Both the position numbers and the translations under genes were made by a program. A stretch of DNA of 64,000 nucleotides. It comes from Sanderia malayensis (taxonomy: Eukaryota; Cnidaria; Scyphozoa; Semaeostomeae; Pelagiidae). Shown piece after piece: positions 1 through 9,733 of the stretch (the first letter of the stretch is position 1; every line of letters begins with the position of its first letter). The stretch spans positions 142,100 through 206,099 of the forward strand of contig RQOL01000780.1 in NCBI GenBank assembly GCA_013076295.1, given 5' to 3'. The notes beneath the pieces were generated by a model. The model did not search any database, was not told the origin of the DNA, and worked only from the letters and a program-made list of their open reading frames with translations.

Positions 1-214
1 AAAGGTAGTCTGAAACCATTTTTGAAAATGCGGGCGTTGTCAACAATGGCCATGAGGTCAAACGTTTGAGGGCCAAACGAGTGATCGACGACAGACCAAA
101 CAGGGTCTGAAAGACGACAGTCAATATCGGAACGGAATCGGAGAGTTCATCTGCGAGTTGTTCTGCAGATGGTACGAAGTGTAGGTGGAGAGAAATGTTC
201 AGCCGAAGGGTAAG
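1..214 (-). mobile_element. DIRS-like retrotransposon fragment (RNase H end)
   Basis: The first 214 bases are a near-identical reverse complement of 59265-59486, which reads on + as the C-terminal part of a tyrosine-recombinase (DIRS-like) retrotransposon polyprotein. The diagnostic stretch in the longer copy is the VFPPFVLIGPLLRFL-type motif after the RNase H region; the part present here covers the sequence just upstream of it. The similarity stops at about 214. The fragment lies outside the large inverted arm and is not collinear with it, so it is a separate copy or rearrangement piece. Assignment to DIRS rests on family memory of the motif and is moderately secure. Confidence 0.5.
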
Positions 215-365
215 TTCAAAAATTTGTTTGATCTCCTTGTTGAGAGAAGGGTTGCGACCTCCCTCATTGTTCCAAAAATGAAAGAGGTTGGTATTATGTA
301 CATAGGCATCCACATGAGCATTTTCATGAAAAGCATCCAGATTAGGAAACGAGCTATACTTTTAA

Positions 366-475
366 GCTACTATAGTCACAAGAAAACCATTTTCACTCGT
401 TGTTTGCAAATTTAGAACTTGCGCAGCCTTCTATAAATCTAACAAATATGAAGCAATATTACGCAATATCTTAAG
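366..475 (+). repeat. Direct repeat shared with the right flank
   Basis: About 110 bases starting ACTATAGTCACAAG recur in the same orientation at 61386-61490 with a few substitutions. The right-hand copy sits immediately after the point where the DUF6589 gene of the right arm is cut off. No coding function is evident. It is either a dispersed repeat or a trace of the rearrangement that produced the inverted arms. Confidence 0.6.
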
Positions 476-626
476 AAAGCTGCCTCGTTTTCATGAAAAG
501 CATCCAAATTCGGATTCTACGTCAAAAACTGGCCTAAAATATGCTTGTCCCATTAATTACCCACTCAGGTGATACCTACCTCACTCACCGCCTGGACTAT
601 CCCCAGCATGTACTGACTGGGCAACC

Positions 627-1160
627 ATGAGACTGAAACCTGAGAAAATTGAGGTAACAAAAACAAAGAAAATTCAGGAGGTGTCCACGGAACAGAAAAA
701 CCAACTTCAAATGCTTCTTGAAGAGTACAGAAGAAATCTAAATCATAGGAGAATGATTCATCTACCCAATACATACAGTGAGTTCAATGCCTTCCACATT
801 AATCAAGTTTTAAGCAGCAGTCAACACATATTTTCCCTGCAAGATGTTTATGATCATGTTGAAATATGGCGCAAAGTTTATGCTTTGAGCATATTATCTA
901 TATTAAAAACTGTGTTTGAAGACATAGTTGAAGATGTCGCGTTTGCAGGTGTGCCTGATTTTGATCAATCAATGAATAGTTTACCAGATGAATGGGTAAA
1001 TATTAGAGACGATTCTGAAGCAGAGGATCTTTTAATGTGGGATATTTCTATGTTAGAGTTCTATTGTTCTGTTGAAGAGTGTTCCTATGACACACTCCAT
1101 GATGGTAAAGATACAAGTATAGATCAACCCGAAAAAGAGCTATCTTTAAGTCAACTTTAG
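627..1160 (+). CDS. RecQ-like helicase C-terminal region (partial, tentative)
   Basis: This is a 177-codon ORF starting at an ATG and ending in TAG. It has a basic coiled N-terminal part and then a segment reading HIFSLQDVYDHVEIWRK, followed by an acidic tail with DDSEAEDLLMWDIS. The pattern resembles the C-terminal extension of the RecQ-like ATP-dependent helicase proteins that are abundant in cnidarian repeats. No helicase motif I-VI is present here, so only the tail would be represented and the upstream exons must lie outside the window or be lost. The ORF converges with the DUF6589 gene, their stops about 100 bp apart. The assignment comes from remembered family pattern and is weak; a hypothetical protein is the safe call. 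Confidence 0.35.
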   Translation: MRLKPEKIEVTKTKKIQEVSTEQKNQLQMLLEEYRRNLNHRRMIHLPNTYSEFNAFHINQVLSSSQHIFSLQDVYDHVEIWRKVYALSILSILKTVFEDIVEDVAFAGVPDFDQSMNSLPDEWVNIRDDSEAEDLLMWDISMLEFYCSVEECSYDTLHDGKDTSIDQPEKELSLSQL

Positions 1161-1262
1161 CATAACCCTAAGCCACAAGGTTCTGGATGTATTTGTTGCA
1201 TGTGCTACCCTATTTTCTTCAGCGTGCCTTTCTTTTATTCTCCACTTCTTGCTTGTGTATAT

Positions 1263-4200
1263 CTATCCAGTTGTAAAAACTATGATAATCAAAGTTTGTA
1301 AGCAGACTTGGTTTGAAATCCTTAAACACGGAGTATTTTCTGTTAGAGCGTTTTCATTCATAAGTTGTTCTACAATTTTCGCTTTGTCCTTTTTAGAAGA
1401 TTTTGCGACGTGTTTTCCACTCCTTTTGATTATCCCCGTCATTTCATCAAAGTCCTCAAACAATACCTTGGTACACCCAATTGCTTTCATGTATCGCTGG
1501 AGAGTATTCCTGTTATGCTGATTTGGTCCCAGTTTTCGTTTTAGTAATTTCACGATGCGTATATAATGCCCCATTGTTAAATCAATGGGAATGTTGCCAC
1601 CTAGACCTGTCTTTCTTTTCACACCGCGATTCCATACAAGGCGATAGGACTCTCTTGGAGACAACAGGCAATTGACTTGGCACAAAAGATAGAGTCCCTC
1701 CAAGCAATATTTTCGACAGGAAGAACCATCTGCCTTCATGTATGGAAGTAAAAACCTCCAACACCGTAAGATGCGGTCTCCATCCCCTTCTGAAGCTGCA
1801 TCCTTAAAATTTCTCACAATCATAAGATACTCCAGCAATGAACATTGGTAGTTATACATATCATCACTGTCATCAAAAGTCTTGCTAGCAATGACTTTGT
1901 GCATACCATGTGCTGCCTTTTCATGGTCTTTCTTACGCTTCCCGTTAAATTGAAAAGTTCTCAAACAGGAAGGCTCTTGGCACTTAAATTTTCCATCTGC
2001 AGTTTTCATAAGCTGTGCTAATTATTGCTCTGTTTCAATTTTTGCCTGCGTCATTTGCACTAAAGCTTCTGTCTTTAAGACGAAATAACTGACAACATCG
2101 CTGGCTAATTTGTTTAAGAAACCTTTTTTGGAATCCTTGCTGGCAACTCTCAAAGAGCTTGGAAGAGCAGATTCGTCTGGGTCTTCATCTAAAGTTCCAA
2201 TATTCAGAATGGTCATGGTGGCAGCTAACACTCTTGACACTAGCCCCAAGTCCAAAAACTTTTTGCAGGCAGCATATCTCCTTTTAACATCAGTGACAAT
2301 GTTGGACTTGGTCAGTGCCGTGTGAACAGAATGCCTATCTGGTATAGAAAGTAATCCAATATGAAGTGAATCTGGAATCATGTAAATGGTGCCATAAATA
2401 TAAACACATCCTACCATTTTATATTTTGTCGCTGTATCTCTGGAATGTTTGTGGATGACGTGTTTAGTGACAGCATCTTTCAGGAAATGGAGGCACTTTA
2501 TATCCTCAGTGATTATTCTTTCTACCATCACAATATAATTCTTGCTTTGCAACATGTAGTCGTCTTGGCGGAACAAAAAATTTGCATTATCAAACTCTTA
2601 CAAATTTCTCTGCAGAGAAACCATGCTGAGCCTTTCATTGTCAATTCTGTTTGGAACAAAGCCAATCACACATTCGTGTAAGTCTATATTCTGATTCTCC
2701 TCAGTCATGTCATGCAGTTCAACATGGGTGTCAACGTTGTCAAAGCACAGCTGAAAAACAATGACTTTGTCGTTATTGTTGTTATTGGTCATTAAATAAT
2801 GTTAGTAGTGATTGTTCAATGAAAATGAAAAAAGAATTCCTTGAGCAAGAAAGAGAATTCTTTAAGCCAATGCTTTGCCCAGGAAAAGAATTCTTAAATG
2901 GTTGAAACGGATAGGATTTTAATATGGATCAACAAGGCGGCAATCTTAGCATTGAGTGAGGCTAGCTAGGAAACTTTCATACCTTGAATCCTTTTGAATC
3001 TGTCTCACTGGCATCAAGGTATGAAGCTTTAGAGTTGATACGAATATTTGTTGCTTTTTCTGAATGTTTTTTAACAACAGGACTAGATTCTGAAAATTGT
3101 AAAAAAGGGTTTATTAGAGAAACACACTAACAATTTTAACAGAAAAACATCAACAATTTAGGATGTATGAGAAAGGAGATTTTAACATTAACGTACGGGC
3201 ACAATTTCTCAGAGCAAGCATAGTAAAATCAAATTCCAAATCCAAGGGTGGTATGTCTTCAATCAGAGCCATACGCTGAGCATGGATGGCTTTGGATGCT
3301 TCTGATAAAGACGAATTTCCATCAGTTGCAGTTTCAGCAATCGGTGTACGCTCTGGTACTGCAAATGCAGCTTGGAGTTTCCTTTTCTCAATTTCCATCA
3401 ATCTAGTGACATCAGCATCATGCATGACCCGAAGTTGATCTAGCTTCTTGTTGAAATAGGTGTGTGACACAGCTAATCTCATGGACTTTAAGCGAACCAG
3501 TGTTGACTGAAAGAAATATTTAATGATTAATAACCAAGAACCAATTCTTGAGGGTACATTTAATAATTTACAATCTGCCGATGTGAGTTTCTTATAAACG
3601 ATTTTCCTATAAAACAACAACGTGTAATTCAGGTCCTTGTCAGATGTTTGTGGTAAAATGCACAAAAATGCGACCTGCTTTAGGTGTAGCACATGTAAAC
3701 ATGATAACCAAAGTATTAAAAAATCCAACTCACCGTGTATGATGAATCGTTGATTATCAAAGAAATCAATAACTGAACTGCAATCATCGGCTGAGATCTG
3801 TTATTCAAGCATACTGATGCAACAATCACTACAGCAGTGTTCACATTATGATCATCTGATTTGTGAGATGCTTTGGATGCAACCTTTAGAATATTGAAAA
3901 GGACAGGGCAACGCTCATGCATTTCTTCACCTGCTTTCTCGAAGGTGAAAGACAAAAGATCATCTGTGCCTGTCCTCTTTAAAACACTGCAGACATCTTT
4001 CTTGATAAACTTCTTTTTTACTGCTCCTTCATCTGCCGTAACTTGCAACTTTCTTTTTCCTAGAACTTGGCTTGAAAATATATTTCTTCTGCTCGGATTT
4101 TTGTTCTGTGTAATACCATCATTGTTACCAGTTGGAATTTTTACAGTTTCCCTGCACATTTCTTGGCACTACTTATTTATCTCCTTGGCAAGCAGATTTA

Positions 4201-4567
4201 AGACATGAGGTCTTATCAAGGGATGGCTGCATGCAAATTTTGCTATACCTTTATTCTGTGTTGCAAGAAGATAAATCGCCATTCGAGTAAGATCGGGAGG
4301 CAATCTTCTACTCCTATCACCAGTTGGCCAACAGACATGAACATGGGCAACCACATCGCTATCTTTGAATTGCCGGAATGATACATTAGTTTGCTCATCT
4401 TTGTCTGTTCTTACCAGTGCCGTGTTTTCAAGGGGGCTTGAATCGTTTGGTTCGCTGTGGCTGCTGTTATGTGATTGATTATTTTCAACCGATTTATTTG
4501 GGAAACTTTCATGCTGCTTTCTGAGCTCTTGCTCAATTTTTGATGTTTTTTCTCGAGACTCTTTCAT
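1263..4567 (-). pseudogene. DUF6589-type protein gene, left copy
   Basis: The gene reads right to left in pieces: 4567-4169 (N-terminal, ends LLAKEINK), 4159-3716 (CPVLFNILKVASKASHK and CLNNRSQPMIAVQLL), about 3620-3150, 2792-2598, 2576-2022 and 2009-1263. The last piece opens with a C2H2-like CQEPSCLRTF...H-x4-H finger, then has CRKYCLEGLYLLCQ and IPIDLTMGHYIRIVKLL, which I recognise as the C-terminal signature of DUF6589 proteins. Those are large proteins of unknown biochemistry, common in cnidarian genomes and often in repeats. Breaks: a TAG after INK (present in both arms), a GAA-to-TAA stop after IETEQ (left arm only), and loss of the exon carrying the GDQL-VER core, found at 60391-60654 in the right arm. 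The divergent neighbour is the C2H2 gene. Confidence 0.6.
2976..3025. repeat. 12-bp inverted repeat (hairpin) in a DUF6589 intron
   Basis: TTCATACCTTGA (2976-2987) and its perfect reverse complement TCAAGGTATGAA (3014-3025) flank a 26-base loop. The same hairpin is kept in the right arm near 57365-57415. The segment is non-coding and close to three GAATTC sites spaced about 30-45 bases apart. Function is unknown. Confidence 0.5.
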
Positions 4568-5421
4568 CCAAAATTTTTGGGGATTAATGTAGTATAACTG
4601 TTAAGGATTTTTATTGATTACATTGTTTCAGCTCCTAACAGTTTTGCTTATTAGTTATTGTTGACACATAATAATCATTTTGGTTACTATTTTAAATATG
4701 ACATGTTTGAGAAAAAAATAGCTATAACAAAATATGAAATGACAAATTAACTCAGATGCTCCGTGCTTGATTGTGCTTGTTGTCCCGCCCTGCCCCAGCA
4801 TGCCTAGCATCTAGTACGGCACTTCATGTTGTTTGTTGTTTCAACAAGTTTACATTTCATTCAATGAGAAATTTCCAAAGTGATATCATACTTGGTAGTC
4901 TCATTCCAAATCAAAAGTGAATAAGTGAATGTTTAAATCTGAGGCACATACCTTATATGGGCAGGTAAACAGAAACACAGATCACAAACACAGAACACAA
5001 CATTTTCCCCCAATCACCAACATCTACTCGTTTGCGCATTTGCTTCGCGAGTCAAAAACTAAAGGAGATAGAATGCCGTGTGTAGTAATGATAAAGGATT
5101 TTTGTTCTTACAAATTCTTGTCTTATGGTAGTATGTTAGCACCTTCGTTAATTTAAAAAATGTATTTCGCTTGACATTACAACAACAAAATATCCACTAT
5201 GATATATATATATTTCGAGTTATCTGTTAAAAACAAAAAACAATATACTTAATATTTAGAAAAGATATTGCAAAATATAGATCCAGTTTCAATTATGCCA
5301 TAGTCAATAGAAAAAACTATGCTCTGGAAGCCTTTTGTTTCGGTCTCTTGTTCTCACAGAGAACTCGAATAAGATTTTATTTTTATCACGTGACCTAAGT
5401 AGTGGGACAAAACTCACGAAA
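4568..5421. promoter_or_regulatory. Divergent intergenic region with module copy A
   Basis: This lies between the start of the DUF6589 gene (-) and the ATG of the C2H2 gene (+, 5422). Its core, about 4755-5088, is repeated by eye at three other places: inverted at 55334-55640 (arm partner), and more diverged at 46527-46835 and at 14430-15545 (there split by a solo LTR). Landmarks are CAGCATGCC-AGCATCTAGTA, TGTTTCAACAAGTTTACATTT, AAAGTGATATCATAC and CATCTACTCG-TTGCGCAT. A stretch with AAAAACTATG-CTGGAAGCC and a CACGTGACC box (near 5388) precedes the ATG. Position argues for a bidirectional promoter, but a terminal repeat of a transposon is equally possible. Confidence 0.45.
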
Positions 5422-5965
5422 ATGGCGGACAGCAACGACGACTTCATTCGAGGTGAAACTCTGGATGTTGTCTTAGATTTATTGGACGAAGAATTGCTAG
5501 ATGAAATGTTCCAAGACGGTATTAACGTAGCACTAGAAGATATCAATGTTCAGGAGAAGACTTCAGCGAGTTTTAGCTGTGAAACATGCAGAAAATATTA
5601 CAAGACGAAAGGAGGCCTAAACCGACACACAAGAAAAAAACATAGCCTGCTGAGTGACCTGAACGAAGACAATGAAAGAGCCACTGACTTAACACCAGCT
5701 GTTATTGTTGATCTCGTGGAAAAATCTAAAGATGAACTGCTGCAAAATAGTTGCTATCCAAAATTCATGCGGGATGTTATTGCTGATTACCAGTTTCAAT
5801 TGAGCGAAGGCCTACGCAGTGAACTAGAAATATCCTCAAAAAATATGCTAATGGAGAAAAATTTTATTCTTTTTTCTACGGCAAACTATGAAGAATGCAA
5901 GTACATTTTTTCCAGACTTGCAACCACCAATGTCAACACTACTTGCCAAGATGCTTGGAGACAGC

Positions 5966-6090
5966 TGCTATGGACTCCCTATGGACTTTATTGTTTTATC
6001 TATTGACTTGTAAAAGTGATTCATTCAATTGGTTATGTTCATGAAACTCACACGCGTCTGTGTCTGACTCTGATATACTCTAAACACAAC
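5966..6090 (+). repeat. 5' LTR of the left gypsy element
   Basis: This 125-bp LTR matches 8869-8993 with about one difference by eye. It starts TGCTATGG and ends CACAAC, so the ends are not a perfect TG...CA. The upstream C2H2 ORF runs through into the LTR and stops within it (YGLYCFIY). Confidence 0.8.
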
Positions 6091-6148
6091 AAATTCGCGA
6101 CAAGGAAAAAGTGAAAGAAACTTCTAGATAACGAAGGAAACCCGGAAA

Positions 6149-7333
6149 ATGACTGCAAAACTAGATCTGACACCGCTTCCAAGCGTGGATCCTCACATTG
6201 ACCCAAGTAACCTAGGAACTTGCTGGAAAAGCTGGATCAAACGCTTTCATACATTCATCAAAGCGGCAAACATAACAAACAAGACCCAACAGAGAGCATT
6301 ACTACTGTACCAAGCAGGATTCGAGGTGCAAGAAATCTTTGACACGCTTCCCGACACTGGCAGAGATGACGAATTTGATAGAGCAGTCACAGCGCTCACG
6401 GAGTATTTCGCTCCCAAGCAGAACACTGACTTCGAGATTTTTCGTTTTCGACGGGCGAAGCAACTTCCCCAAGAAACCCTTGATACTTATCACACTCGCT
6501 TTCGAAAATTAGCTCAAACGTGTCAGTTCAATGCAGATAACCTGGATCAAGAAATTAAGCAGCAAATGATTCAAGGATGCTCCAGCTCCTCGCTGCGAAA
6601 ATACGCCTTGAAAACAACAGACATCACATTGAAAGACATCTTGCTGAAAGGAAAGTCAAACGAAATTAGCAAACAACAAGCCAACGAAATGGAAAACGCC
6701 TTTCCAACCACAACCTCAGACATGCAAGCAATGCACATCAGATCTGCTGCACCCAAGTTACCTAGAAAATCAAATTTTCAACCAAAAGGGGAAACACACA
6801 AAAAACAAACCAAGAAAACCTGTTATAACTGTGGAGTTGATTTCCCACATCAACATGGCCCGTGCCCAGCTCAGGGGAAAACATGCAGTTACTGCAATCG
6901 AAAAAATCACTTCACGCGATGCTGTAAACAACGAGCCAAGAAACAAGAGCAGAAGGTTCACACAGTTGCAACTAAAGAATCAAACACGAGCTCAGATGAA
7001 AGCTCTGACCAGTACGTTTATTGTATGGAAAATAAAATGGAAAACACAAAGAAACTGCAATCTGCTCTCATAATCAAAGGTCAAAAGGTCCTATTTCTCG
7101 TGGACAAAGGAGCAAGTGTCAACATAATGGACGAGAACTCATTCAACAAAATCAACCGGAAGACAGGGACACCAATCAAACTCAAACAGTCCAAAGTGCG
7201 AGTTTATGCATATGGATCCAAAACGCCTCTTGAAATGATGGGGGAATTCGAGGAAACAATCGAAACGAATCAAAGAATCACGTTAGCAAAATTCCATGTT
7301 GCAAGGGAACCTCCTCAGCTCAACAACAGCTGA
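6149..7333 (+). CDS. gag: Gypsy gag with zinc knuckle and start of protease
   Basis: This 394-codon ORF is downstream of the 5' LTR. Residues 1-200 match the retrotransposon gag fold pattern (WKSWIKRFHTFIKAANI, YFAPKQNTDFEIFRFRRAKQ, YHTRFRKLAQTC). A cysteine-rich region follows at about residues 225-260 (CYNCG...H, then CSYCNRKNHFTRCC). The ORF continues into an aspartic-protease-like segment LFLVDKGASVNIM, where the usual D-S/T-G-A triad reads D-K-G-A, so the protease is probably inactive. The gag would package the RNA. The frame ends before the reverse transcriptase. Confidence 0.75.
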   Translation: MTAKLDLTPLPSVDPHIDPSNLGTCWKSWIKRFHTFIKAANITNKTQQRALLLYQAGFEVQEIFDTLPDTGRDDEFDRAVTALTEYFAPKQNTDFEIFRFRRAKQLPQETLDTYHTRFRKLAQTCQFNADNLDQEIKQQMIQGCSSSSLRKYALKTTDITLKDILLKGKSNEISKQQANEMENAFPTTTSDMQAMHIRSAAPKLPRKSNFQPKGETHKKQTKKTCYNCGVDFPHQHGPCPAQGKTCSYCNRKNHFTRCCKQRAKKQEQKVHTVATKESNTSSDESSDQYVYCMENKMENTKKLQSALIIKGQKVLFLVDKGASVNIMDENSFNKINRKTGTPIKLKQSKVRVYAYGSKTPLEMMGEFEETIETNQRITLAKFHVAREPPQLNNS

Positions 7334-8725
7334 AAACTTGAATCTTATCAAGATCAACATCAATCATGTGCAAGAAAAGGAAACAAAGGAAGAACAAAGG
7401 AAGCCAAACCCACATGACCCAGCGGTCAACATCCAGTCAGAAGAATACGTCAGTCACTTACTAGACAAACACAGCAATGTTTTCAAAGGAGTAGGAACTT
7501 TGAAAAATCTTCAGGTCAAATTACACACAAATCCTGATGTGAAGCCAGTCGTTCAACCGCAACGTCGGATACCCTTTCACATCAGGAAAAAAGTTTAAAA
7601 TGAATTGGACCGCCTGGAGAAAGATGACATTATCGAGCATGTGGAAGGAGCGACGAACTGGGTAAGTCCTTTGGTGATAACCCCAAAGAGAAACACCGAT
7701 GACATCAGAACATGCGTTGATATGCGTTTTCCAAACACTTCTATAGAACGCACTAGACACCCTATGCCAACAACAGAGGAACTCATTACCGACCTGCATG
7801 GTGCATCAATATTTTCAAAACTGGACCTGAAACAAGGTTACCATCAGCTAACCCTGGCAGAAGAATCCAGAAATCTCACCAGGTTTTCAAAACACAAAGG
7901 CTTGCGACGTTATAAGAAGCTCTGTTTCGGGGTAAATTCAGCTGCAGAAATCCTCCAAAACGCAAGATCTCAAACTATTCAAGACATCGAAAATACAAGA
8001 AACATGTCAGACGACGTCATCATATGGGGTAGATCTCAGGAAGAACACAACAAAGCACTCGCTGCAGTTCTACAACGCTTTGAGGAAAAGGAAATCACCC
8101 TAAACAAAGAAAAATGCTGTTTCAACAAAACACAACTGAAGTTCCATGGACTTGTTTTCCAACAAGAAGGAGTGAGCCCAGATCCGAGTCTCATTCAAGA
8201 CTTTGTAGACATACATACACCACAAAATGTTCACGAAATAAGAAGCTTGATGGGCATGTCTCAGTATTAGTATTTATCGAAAATAAAAAAAATAAAAACG
8301 CAAAATTCGAATGGGGAGAAGATCAAGAAAAAGTTTTCGAAACATTGAAGAATACGTTACAATCACAACCAGTCATGGCATACTTCGACATCAACAAACA
8401 CACTGAAGTAGCATACGATCAACGCCAGCACACGAAAAAGTCAGGAATCCAGGAAGGATATCTTGTTCTTGTAAAACAAGGAAGAAAAGATAAGACCACA
8501 AGCAGATTCAACTCCAATCCGTACCGTGTGACAGAGATCGCTGGGACAAGAATAACTGCAATCAGATCAGACCATGAGATTACACGCAACACATCATTCT
8601 TCAAAAAGTACAATCCACCCGATGACGAAAACATTCAGATTACTAAATCCGATAGTGAAGTTGAATCGAGCGGTGATGAAAACGAGACCGAAATCGAGCA
8701 CGAGGCAGTTCATCAATATCCTTAA
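7296..8725 (+). pseudogene. pol: Gypsy pol remnant (reverse transcriptase, deleted)
   Basis: The sequence from 7605 reads as Ty3/gypsy reverse transcriptase: DIRTCVDMR, FSKLDLKQGYHQL, LCFGVNSA and the catalytic-loop equivalent NMSDDVIIWG, with the two aspartates kept. A stop lies just before 7605 (KKV*), and another at about 8270 (MSQY*). Beyond, KFEWGEDQEKVFETLKNTLQ marks the start of the RNase H region. The sequence then jumps to the post-integrase chromodomain-like tail (GYLVLVKQGRK...FNSNPYRVTEIAGTRI). RNase H and integrase are missing. The product would have copied RNA into DNA. Confidence 0.75.
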
Positions 8726-8868
8726 AGAATCAGGCGAATGCCAACGTTATATGGAGAAGTTAATACTAATTAAATTTTTATAATAACGAGAAACTGATTA
8801 GATAAGTATTATTTTCTTTTATTTAAACATTGTCAGTAATACTCTATTGCTGCGAAGAAAAGGAGAGA

Positions 8869-8993
8869 TGCTATGGACTCCCTATGGACTTTATTGTTTT
8901 ATCTATTGACTTGTAAAAGTGATTCATTCAATTGGTTATGTTCATGAAACTCACACACGTCTGTGTCTGACTCTGATATACTCTAAACACAAC
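8869..8993 (+). repeat. 3' LTR of the left gypsy element
   Basis: This is the direct-repeat partner of 5966-6090, preceded by a polypurine tract at 8854-8867 and followed by the target duplication GACAAC. Confidence 0.8.
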
Positions 8994-9733
8994 GACAACA
9001 TTTTGTTTTCTTTTTCAAGAAATAAAATCAGCTCCCTTGCCCAAAGTCTTGTGACCCAATTAGCACAAAACAAATCGGTGGCCTCCAGTATTTGGCTGGA
9101 TATGTGGTGATGTAGTTTTTGAAAGAATAAACAAGAAATAGTTCGAATTACAAATCTGAGTGCAGCCAATCTCTCATAGCAGTGCTGAACAATTTTATAG
9201 AGGAGGAAAATACATCTCAAAGCTTGATTCCAGTCAAACACGAGGAGGTTTAACTGTTGTTAAGAAAGAAATTCAGAAAATTTGTTTGAAGAAGTCTTCA
9301 GAGCCCACACTTCAACACCCAGCCATGTAAAAAATAGATTTGCAGCCAATGGTGAACAATCTATTGATGGACACAGTAGTCATCAGCATGTATAACAGTT
9401 TAGTTGAAACTGCTACTTCACAGATTCAAAAAAATCTGCTCGAAAACATGTTAAAGCTATACCTTCGTGTAAGAGCATTTTCATTTGCAAGAGATATTAC
9501 AGATAAGTACAAATATGCATAAAAAAGAATAAAACTAAAGCTTTGCGGAAGGGCATCAAAAAGGCAACAGATCAACCAGATGTTAATGAATACGTATTTA
9601 ACTAACTTCTAGGAACAGTTGCATGATTTGGCTTCTTTTTTTTAATTGTACATTGTAAACTAAAAACACACAAGTAAGAACCACAACCCCGTGCAGCATA
9701 GCACATACACAGTCAATTGATGCTAATCACTAA

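Larger units (their letters stand above)
5966..8993 (+). mobile_element. Ty3/gypsy LTR retrotransposon, left copy (internally deleted)
   Basis: Two near-identical 125-bp direct repeats (5966-6090 and 8869-8993) begin TGCTATGGACTCC and end CTAAACACAAC. They enclose gag and pol, and a purine tract AGAAAAGGAGAGA lies just before the 3' repeat. Six-base target duplications are GACAGC (5960-5965) and GACAAC (8994-8999); the right arm has GACAAC on both sides, so one base has mutated here. The element lacks RNase H and integrase: near 8410 the sequence jumps from the end of the RNase H start to the post-integrase region, about 1.4 kb shorter than the right copy. It sits in the C2H2 gene. Confidence 0.85.
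5422..9607 (+). pseudogene. C2H2 zinc-finger gene with LQYLAGYVV motif, left copy
   Basis: ATG 5422 (context AAAATGGCG) opens an ORF with an acidic start (FIRGETLDVVLDLLDEELL), one C2H2 finger CETCRKYYKTKGGLNRHTRKKH and a conserved region up to about 5960. There a Ty3/gypsy element interrupts it. Beyond 8999 decayed coding resumes: LQYLAGYVV near 9080, a TRGGL stretch near 9240, then LENMLKLYLRVRAFSFARDITDKYKYA (9430-9520), followed after a stop and frameshift by a KALRKGIKKA tail. The combination of finger, QYLAGYVV, RGGL and RVRxFSFA is one I remember from unnamed cnidarian repeat proteins; its enzymatic role is unknown. It is divergent from DUF6589 and convergent with the P-type gene. Confidence 0.5.

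Noticed and set aside
6091..6148. Primer-binding site after the 5' LTR
   Set aside because: I could not match the bases after CACAAC to a specific tRNA 3' end with confidence.
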